NCBI RefSeq assembly: GCF_001540865.1
Contig: NC_033626.1
Coordinates: forward strand, 13,050,065-13,114,064
DNA from: Ananas comosus
Taxonomy: Eukaryota; Streptophyta; Magnoliopsida; Poales; Bromeliaceae
Direction of reading: 5' to 3'
DNA: 64,000 nt
A program made the translations under genes and the position numbers. Below the pieces are notes generated by a model. That model was not told the origin of the DNA. It searched no databases and saw nothing but the letters and a program-made list of their open reading frames with translations. Positions 56,591 through 64,000 of this stretch are shown here, piece by piece. Numbering within the stretch: position 1 is the first letter of the stretch; the number at the start of each line of letters is the position of its first letter.

Positions 56591-59500
56591 TCAGAGCATC
56601 TGCAACTTACCAAGATGCTCCAAGAGAGAAGTAGCTTTGCGCTTTGCTCTGTCCGTGCCACTCTTCGTGAGCTCAGTTAGCGGTGTGGCAGCGCCGAGTC
56701 CTCCTATGCAAGCAAGGTTCTCAGCATCTTTCTTGCAAAGTGCGAGCAAAACAGCTGCTGCATTCTCCTTGTTTCGCGGCTGACCAGTTCTTAGCAAATC
56801 AACCAAAAGGGGTATCATATTAGCCTTGGCTATTGCGGCCTTACACTCTTTGTGGCTCACAAGGACAGATAAAATAGTCAATGCTTCATCGACCATGCCA
56901 TTGCCTGATGAATCCTGAAGCATCTCAACTAAAGGCTTCAGAATCCCTGCCTTCACTGCATGAACCTTGTTTGCTTGGTAAATACACAAGTTGAAGAGAG
57001 CAGTTGCGGCATCCTTCTTTCCTCTTGTACTCCCACCTTTTAGCAGGCCAACTAAAGCCTCCATTACTCCTTGTGTGCTTCCTATTGTAATCTTATTCTC
57101 GTCAGTGAGCGATAAGCTAAATATGGCAGCTGCCGCATTTTCTCTCGCCTCCATGCTACCCATCTTAAGCACTTGGATAATAGGAAGAATAGCCCCGGCC
57201 AGTACTATAAGTTCCTTGTTAGGGTCATATATAGATAGGTTCAATAGAGAAGTTACCGCATGTTCTTGGAGTTTGGGATCTTTTGAGGATAAGGTATTCA
57301 CAAGAGCCGAGATAGCTCCAGCCTCAGACAGCAGGATACGGCTTTCCGTGCTTCTTTTTGCCATCGACCGTATTTCAGCAGCAGCAGATCTCTGCTCTTC
57401 CAAAGAACTGCTGCAGAGATTGCGAATTAGTGCATCAATAGCCATTCTGTCCCCACTAACCTCATATGAGCCGTCGTTCTTTCTTATCCATCCACTAATA
57501 GATTTACCTGGCTGCTCGATCCTGTTCTTCTCACACCATTGCATAATTAAGCTTTTCAACACATAATTAGGGGTCAGAATAAGGTTCTGAAGCCTCTGCT
57601 GAGTCTTTGGGCATGTTTGGTTGCCACAGTCAATCCATCTTTGGATATAAGCCCTGTCATATGTCTGCATATTTCGATAATTAGATAGTTTGTCTCAGTA
57701 TTTAACATAGTTTATGGATTTAAGCTTATCTTGCATTATAATTTAAGCAAATGAATGTTTATGCTGTACCTGGCCTGTGGATACAATAACAGGATCTCTC
57801 ATCAGTTCTAGAGATATTGGGCAACGAAAATCCTCAGGAATCACCAGGGACTCAGGTTTTTTGGCTTCGTTTGTGCTCTTCTTCACTCTGTGAGGGGCTT
57901 TGACAGATTTAGTTGAGTCGACAACTTGAGGCTTCTCAAATCTTTCAATTAGCTTATATACCATTCCCTCATAATCCAGTGAAGACTTCCCATTTATGTC
58001 TACAACAATTTCTCGCAAAATTTGAATATAGTCCCCAATGTTTTCTGTCTCCAATTTCACAGATTCAGTTGACACTTGTCTTTGAATATCTTCACCACGG
58101 CAGTATAAAACACCATGAATTTCTGAAAATATATTTACATCAGGAGTCCCTTTCTTCTCCATCCCTCGTCTAAGCTGAACACGAACCAGCTCAACCTAAA
58201 AGCAAGTAACATTAGCCATGTTCTCCAGAAGCCACCTCACAGAAAACAAGGTTGAATTTCGTTGCCCGTACCTGTTCTTGGATCTCATCTGATACTCCAA
58301 AATAATCAAAAGGAAAGTTTCCAAGAGCCCTCTCCAGCTGCCAAGTGACGTATTTTAACTGCAGTGCTATATATTTGCGCCTCACATCCTTGATTATAAA
58401 AAAATGACATTAGAAATAAATTATAAGACTTAAATTGATGAGATTGCCAAATAGTAAAGAAAGAATATTCCATAAATGCAATAGAAGAGAATGCTGATCT
58501 TCCATGTCTAACCAGTAATTCTCTACTACCATGGGAAGAACATAAAAGCAATTCAGTCAGAAAAAATTTTTATGTAGTAGGCAGTGAAGACAATCATCAT
58601 GTGCCACGAAACGAGTCAAACCCTGAAAAAATAACAGAAATGGAAGAAAGAACTAAAGAGAAGCGAAATACAGAAGATGATACTATAACTACCGATACAT
58701 GAATTAAGTTTATTCTACCGTTATGTTCAAGACAATACATGTCTTCTCATCTCTCTCATCTCTCTTAGATAGTTGATTGATATGTTCACGGAAGGAATAC
58801 CTAATGTACTTCATATACAAAAGGTATTCAAGCCAAACAATGGTTTATTCATCTAATAAGGCAAACGAAATGAAATTTACATGAAATGGCTGAAGGCCTC
58901 TCATGTTGTACAGATCAAATGCGATTGGAATTTTAGGATCTCTAGAAGTTGCATTCGCTGAGGATTAAGTGTTGAAAATCAGCTACTACTATAGACATAA
59001 AAGAAAGATACTAATACTAGCTTCATTTACAGCAATGAGCCAGCCCACTAGCTCTAATAACTCGTCGGACTAAAAATGCTTAACTCCAGTTATTATCACT
59101 ACGGTTCTCGATTCTTATCTTCCCAATTATAACTATTTTCCATCCAATGTAGAACTATTGGAGTGTTACAATTACACTAAAGAATCTCAAAAATGGTGTT
59201 CGCTATTAGGTAGTATATGGAAGCTCATAACAATTGCTTACTATCGACACTAAATTGAACTGACACAGAGGATTCATTGCAATTGTACAAACTATTTCAG
59301 TTGATGAGAGGAACGACATCACTAGTAGTAGTATGAATGCACCTGGTAAATGAAATGTGATGCCGAAAAGAAAAACACGAAGACCCAACCAAGTGTTCAC
59401 CAAAATGCCCGAAAGAAGATTTAGTTTCTCCGAAGGAACAACTTTAGAGTCTGACATCAAGTGCCTAATAGTTCGTGAACACATGAAAAGTGAACGAATT

Positions 59501-59852
59501 GGAGACTCACAGAGGCAGCATTCTCTAAATGCAGCGGCGGCGAAGGCGGAGGTGATAGGCCGAGGAGGAGGAACCTCTTCGCCGTCTCCAGCGCCCGAAG
59601 CAGCTCCTCTAAGCACAACATCGGATCCGCCGCCGAGGACGAGGCCTCCGCCGCGGCACCTTTTCCGGCGAGGAACTCCACAATCTCGTCGAGGAGGTGG
59701 GAGAGGAGCGAGACCTTGCGGGCGAGGCGGAGGCGCTCGGCCCCGAGCTCGCCGGAGGCGGCGGCGGGGCCACCGCCGCCGAGCGCCGAGATCTCCCGAA
59801 CCGCCCCCGCGAGCGCCGCCGCCGCGCGCATCTCCGACGAGGACGACGCCAT
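56591..59852 (-). CDS. PUB: U-box / ARM-repeat E3 ubiquitin-protein ligase (PUB family), 4 exons, 652 aa
   Basis: It transfers ubiquitin from an E2 to target proteins; relatives such as SPL11 and PUB13 act in immunity, cell death and flowering. Exons (minus strand) are 59852-59511, 58388-58272, 58195-57770 and 57664-56591, all phase 0 with GT-AG borders. The N-terminal U-box-associated (UND) region spans exons 1-3, with KYVTWQLERALGNFPFDYF, then VSDEIQEQ and VELVRVQLRR. The U-box begins IPEDFRCPISLELMRDPVIV and is split by the last intron between STGQ and TYDRAYIQRWID. It continues through CPKTQQRL and LTPNYVLKSLI. Exon 4 then carries ARM repeats (QEHAVTSLLNLSIYDPNK, ARENAAAAIFSLSLTDENK, GKKDAATALFNLCIYQANK and others). 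It ends HLGKLQML. Exon 1 (starting MASSSSEMRAAAALAGAV) is very GC-rich. The weakest call is the acceptor of exon 2 (TAATCAAG), which has a poor pyrimidine tract. Confidence 0.93.
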
Positions 59853-60180
59853 TGGGATCGGGGCGGCACCGGGGCCGCGTGCGCGCGAGGAGGTGGCTCG
59901 GTGCGGGAAAATGGAGCGGAGCGTCCAATGTCAACATCGTTAGGTAGAAATACGTGGGGGAGGTGAAAGAGATTCTCGGGAGGACGCAACGAACGGGAAT
60001 TAAGAAACGAAATGATCAAAAAAAAAAATTGTATGGATAGTCCCCGAACAATCCCAATATTGCGATTCCATCCATCTGCTTTCAATATGCATGTTTTAAT
60101 TATGAACTTTCACATAAACTATCGTTTAATCTCGATCTCTACAAAATTAAAGTACATAATAATAAGCAAAAGTATATACA
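59853..60180 (-). other. Upstream region of the U-box gene
   Basis: The first ~90 bases are GC-rich and probably 5' leader. AT-rich DNA follows. No TATA box placed with confidence. Confidence 0.35.
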
Positions 60181-61106
60181 TATATATATAAACTTAAAAT
60201 TAACAAATGAAAATACTTTTAAAAATTCCAAAAAAAAGTAACAAAAACATTAGTTATTTCCTCCTTTCGGGGCTCAACACCCGAAGCAAAGTATATTCAA
60301 CCGGCCAATAGAGTGAAGACGAGTGTGATGACGTGGAAGAACAAGCGAGGCCCAGCCGATTGATCCACAGATCAGCTATTATATCATTATACAGGGAACA
60401 GCTATTTAAGCGAATCATGAGGTGCCACGCGTCCTAAACTAGGGGGGAAAGCGGGGGCCGTGGTCAGTGGATCTAGTGGACCCAGAAGAAGAGGGTGTTT
60501 GGCCTAACTTTTAAAAAGTGTTTTTTGACTGAAAAGTAATTTTCAGCTCAATAAAGTATTTGGCAACTCACTTTCAAAATTTAATTTTACTTTTTAGAAT
60601 TAGAAAACTGATTTTAAAGGCTTCAGAATCAGAAGTAGAAAAAAAGCTACTTCTTGAAATCTGATTCTGATTTTGAATTTAAACTTCAAATTTTTATTTT
60701 AATTTTAATTTAAATATTTAAATTTAATTTTAATTTTAAATTTAAATTTTCAGATTCATTTTTGAATTTTTGAATTTTAACTTTTAAATTTTAAATTTTG
60801 AAAACTAGATTTCAAACTTTAAATTTTAAATTTTAATATAAAATTTCAAATCTCAAATTTTAGATTTTAAAATTTCAAATTTCAAATTTCAAATTTCAAG
60901 TTTCAAATTTTAATATTCAAATATTCAAATATTCAAATTTAAATTTTATATTTTAAATTTCATAATTATTTTAAATTTGAAATTTTAATTTTAAAATTTT
61001 AATTTTGAAATTTTAAATTTAAATATATTTTTTAAATATTAATATTTTATATTTTAAATTTCATAATTATTTATATTTTTACATTTAAATTTTAAAATTT
61101 AAATTT
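60181..61106. repeat. 1-kb direct duplication, copy 1, ending at a 7-N gap
   Basis: 60181-60490 (TATATATATAAACTTAAAAT, then GGGGCTCAACACCCGAAGC, GTGAAGACGAGTGTGATGAC and GAGGTGCCACGCGTCC) recurs at 61971-62283 with only scattered differences. The match extends through the GTTTGGCCTAACTTTTAAAA and AAATTT-rich sequence to the gap at 61107. Confidence 0.8.
60658..61106. repeat. AAATTT-type low-complexity block 1
   Basis: It is composed almost wholly of permutations of TTTAAATTTT, AAATTTCAAATTTC and AATATTCAAATATTC. It is nearly free of G on both strands except isolated GAA/TTC-type positions. There is a 7-N gap at its end. Confidence 0.85.
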
Positions 61107-61970
61107 NNNNNNNATTTCAAGATATTTTTTGTAAATCTAAATTTGAGTATTTAATATATACATATTAAATTAAATTATTAATATATATTAATTATTAAAA
61201 AATATATAAAAATTATATTTTATATATAGTATGTTTTTATCTGATTTTATTTTTGTTTTTAATTTCGGATTTCGGTTCAGGTTCAATAGTAATAGTAATT
61301 TTGAAATAAATTATAGATTTTATTTTTTTTCCTATTGAAGCAAAAATAAATCACATAACTATATGCAAGCATTGTTCTGTGATTGAAACAAAAAGAGAGT
61401 TTTGTTCAAAAGCTAAAATATATTATATTTCAGTTTTTTAATACGTTTAATGCAGATAAAATTATCAAGAATATTTTGATTAAAAAAAAATTTTAAGCTT
61501 TCAAGATTAAAGAAAGATCGGATAATTCCTTAACATTATTTTCATTTAAATTTTTATATATAATTATTTATTCGATAAAATATAAATAGAGCCACTAGAT
61601 TTGGTAAAATTATCAAAAAAACTAAAAACTTCTCATTTTTTCATACACTGAAATTAGTTAATTTTTTAAAAAATTAAAAGTTAATGGGATATCAACTAAA
61701 AAAATGAAAGTTGAGAGAGCTGTTTCAAAATGGCATATAGTTGAGCGGTCTCCATACATTTTAACTTAAGAAAAATTTGAAGGTAAATAAGTCATTTTAA
61801 AATTTAATCCATCTTTAACCATTTAATAACTATGGTAAAGCTAACATAACTAACAGTAGGGATATTGATGATAATTCTCTGTGTTTATAAGGGTAATGGT
61901 GATATTTTAAATTTTATAGGGGCATCTATGATATTTTAGATTTTGGGAGGGGTATTCATGAAATTGCCCC

Positions 61971-62945
61971 TATATATATAAACTTAAAATTAACAAATGA
62001 AAATACTTTTAAAAATTCCAAAAAAAAGTAACAAAAACATTAGTTATTTCCTACTTTTGGGGCTCAACACCCGAAGCAAACTATATTCAACCGGCCAATA
62101 GAGTGAAGACGACTGTGATGACGTGGAAGAACAAGTGAGGCCCAGCCGATTGATCCATAGATCAGCTATTATATCATTATACAGGGAACAGCTATTTAAG
62201 CGAATCATGAGGTGCCACGCGTCCTAAACTAAAGGGCAAATAGGGGGGCCGTGGTCAGTGGACCTAGTGGGTCCAGAAGAAGAGGGTGTTTGGACTAGCT
62301 TTTAAAAGGCGGAGGATGTTTAGACTAGCTTTTAAAAAGCACTTTTGAGTTGAAAAGTGATTTCGATTTAATAGAGCATTTGACAACTTACTTTTAAAAT
62401 CTGATTCTGCTTTTTAGAATCAGAAACTGATTTTGAAGGCTCCAGAATCAGAAACAGAAAAAAACTGCTTTTTGAAATCTGATTCTGATTTTGGATTTCA
62501 ACTTCAAATTTTTATTTTTATTTTAATTTCAATATTTAAATTTAAATTTAATTTTAAATTTTAATTTTCAGATTCATTTTTGAATTTTTAAATTTTAACT
62601 TTTAAATTTTAAATTTTGAAAAATAGATTTCAAACTTTAAATTTTAAATTTTAATTTTAAATTTCAAATCTCAAATTTTAGATTTTAAAATTTCAAAATT
62701 TCAAATTTTCAAATATCAAATTTCAAATTTGAATATTCAAATATTCAAATATTCAAATTTAAATTTTATAATTTTAAATTTCAAAATTATTTAAATTTGA
62801 AATTTTATTTTTAAATAGTAATTTTGAAATTTTAAATTTAAATATATTTTCAAATATTAATATTTTATATTTAAATTTCATAATTATTTATATTTTTAAC
62901 ATTTAAATTTTAAATTTAAATTTTAAATTTAGATTTTAAATTTTA
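61971..62945. repeat. 1-kb direct duplication, copy 2
   Basis: The partner of 60181-61106, offset about 1,790 bp. It contains its own short direct repeat GACTAGCTTTTAAAA at 62292 and 62323, absent from copy 1. Confidence 0.8.
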
Positions 62946-63402
62946 AATTAAATTTAAATTTTAAATCTAATTTAAGATTGAAGTTTAAAATCTAAATTTA
63001 AAATTTTATATTTTAAAATTCATAATATATACATTAAATTTTAAATTTAAATTTTAAATTTCATAATTATTTTAAATTTTAAATTTTTAAAATTTTAAAT
63101 TATTTTTAAAATTAAAATATCAAATTTTAAATTTTGTATAATTTTGAAATTTAAAAATTTTAATTTTAATTCAAATTTAAATTTAGATTTTAAATTATTT
63201 TAAAATAAAATTTAATAAAAATATTAATTTATGCAAGTATCAAAAAAAATTTGCCAAACAGCTTTTTAAAATTACTTCAGAAAAATCACTTTTATCTAAA
63301 CTACACCAAACGCTCTACAGCTTTTAACCAAAATCACTTTTCCAAATTAAAATCACTTTTTTCAGAAATTACTTTTTCAGAAACTAGGCAAAACAGGCCC
63401 GA
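62284..63402. mobile_element. Large foldback element with GTTTGG..CTAGCTTTTAAAA ends and AAATTT core
   Basis: The left end (GTGTTTGGACTAGCTTTTAA, then AAGCACTTTTGAG) is inverted relative to the right end (TTTTTCAGAAACTAGGC, then AAAACAGGCCC at 63402). Between the ends is low-complexity AAATTT DNA (about 62480-63230). The copy starting at 60491 has the same left end, but its right end is not identifiable past the gap. No coding potential. Confidence 0.55.
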
Positions 63403-63493
63403 ATACTGACAGAAGAAAAAGTGAAAAATCGAATTTTGACACGTGAATTTTATATAATTTAGGTTTGTTTGCTGTCTTTTTTTTTTTTTTTTT

Positions 63494-63556
63494 AAGAGAT
63501 AGGTAACACGCTACCCGCTTCGTTTATTTCATTTAGAAATAAACTTAGCTAGAAAA
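63494..63556 (-). mobile_element. 5'-truncated SINE, minus orientation
   Basis: The poly(T) at 63478-63493 followed by GGTAACACGCTACCCGCTTC and GTTTATTTCATTTAGAAATA is the inverted 3' body of the SINE family, then TAGCTAGAAA. The tRNA-like head is absent. Confidence 0.65.
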
Positions 63557-64000
63557 GCCCGAAGTTGAGTTGTTTAATTGCTGTTCGCAGTTCGGTTGGA
63601 TGGATAGAGAGAAAGACAGCAGAAGACAGACTAATAACAAGATTCCACTCTCCATTCGCTTGCTACTAAAAAAGTCTGCATGCAGTTGGCCTGCTGTTCA
63701 CATCTTAAATTTAGCGTCGAATTACAGCCATCAATTTCTGAGCTCTCAAAGTTTTTGTATTCCAAGTTTCAAAGAATTTGTTCTCGTTAGTTTGATGCGA
63801 TGATACTTTCGGAATGATAAAGGAGAAGATGGTGTGCCGAGGCATTTTGGGATTTTTCTAATAAGAGAACTAGCTAGTTGTAGAGCAAAAGTGGCAAATT
63901 CTTTTTTTTTGGATTCTGAATTGGCTCGCTGAATTGCCGAGAGTCGTGGAACTTGCCGAAAAAGTTAGCCTAGCACCACTCACAAAACAAAAGGAGTATG
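63557..64000. other. Unassigned 3' edge of the window
   Basis: A 77-codon open frame (63570-63803, +) has no recognisable domain, and codon choice gives no support. I call no gene. Confidence 0.25.

Noticed and set aside
58896..58972. Possible extra U-box-gene exon (NATSRDPKIPIAFDLYN on the minus strand)
   Set aside because: It has splice-like borders, but its 77-nt length would break the frame between exon 1 and exon 2, and the sequence has no counterpart in the family.
59206..59937. 243-codon minus-strand frame over U-box exon 1
   Set aside because: Alternative frame of a GC-rich exon. The 59852 start gives the family-like N terminus that splices in phase.
1..64000. CRISPR array, rRNA genes, intact autonomous transposon or integrated virus
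   Set aside because: No regularly spaced short repeats, no rRNA-like blocks, and no reverse transcriptase, integrase or transposase reading frame was recognisable.

Overview
The window is plant nuclear DNA, most likely from a monocot. Genes are rich in GT-AG introns, several first exons are strongly GC-rich (histone-like gene, KCS, PADRE gene, U-box gene), and the space between genes is AT-rich and full of microsatellites, foldback elements and short SINEs. I cannot name the species from sequence alone. Runs of N at 10131, 17582, 46735, 48838 and 61107-61113 mark assembly joins, and at least two of them are demonstrably wrong.

Layout. (1) 31-16600, + strand: the 3' 36 exons of a very large fusion gene. 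It encodes two tandem 3-hydroxyisobutyrate-dehydrogenase-like domains, a DUF1537 (four-carbon acid sugar kinase-like) domain and a class II ketose-bisphosphate aldolase domain. About 1,219 residues are visible and the N terminus lies upstream. (2) 19581-20155, - strand: a small linker-histone/AT-hook (HMG-Y-related) gene, with an apparent one-base frameshift in the second exon. (3) 33839-37445, + strand: a three-exon 3-ketoacyl-CoA synthase (484 aa) of very-long-chain fatty acid elongation. (4) 43907-47140, - strand: a two-exon PADRE/DUF4228 gene whose short last exon lies 2.3 kb from the first. Its first exon is corrupted by a 189-bp assembly overlap, and its 5' end plus promoter are repeated at 48839-50798. 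(5) 56591-59852, - strand: a four-exon U-box/ARM-repeat E3 ubiquitin ligase (652 aa).

Between and inside these genes lie non-autonomous repeats: a tRNA-derived SINE family (three copies with clear target-site duplications), a foldback family flanked by (TA)n tracts (four copies), a second short inverted-repeat family with a nested palindrome-rich element, several single foldback elements in introns, a diverged 2-kb segmental duplication 3' of the KCS gene, and a roughly 3-kb block of AAATTT-type low-complexity DNA at 60-63.4 kb.

The five genes have unrelated roles (sugar/branched-chain metabolism, chromatin, wax/cuticle lipid synthesis, stress response, ubiquitination) and do not form a pathway cluster. 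The most informative observations are that five consecutive exons have identical lengths (49-138-82-79-47 nt) in both dehydrogenase repeats of gene 1, the recovered last exon of the PADRE gene, and the repeat families. I found no rRNA, tRNA gene, CRISPR array or intact autonomous transposon.
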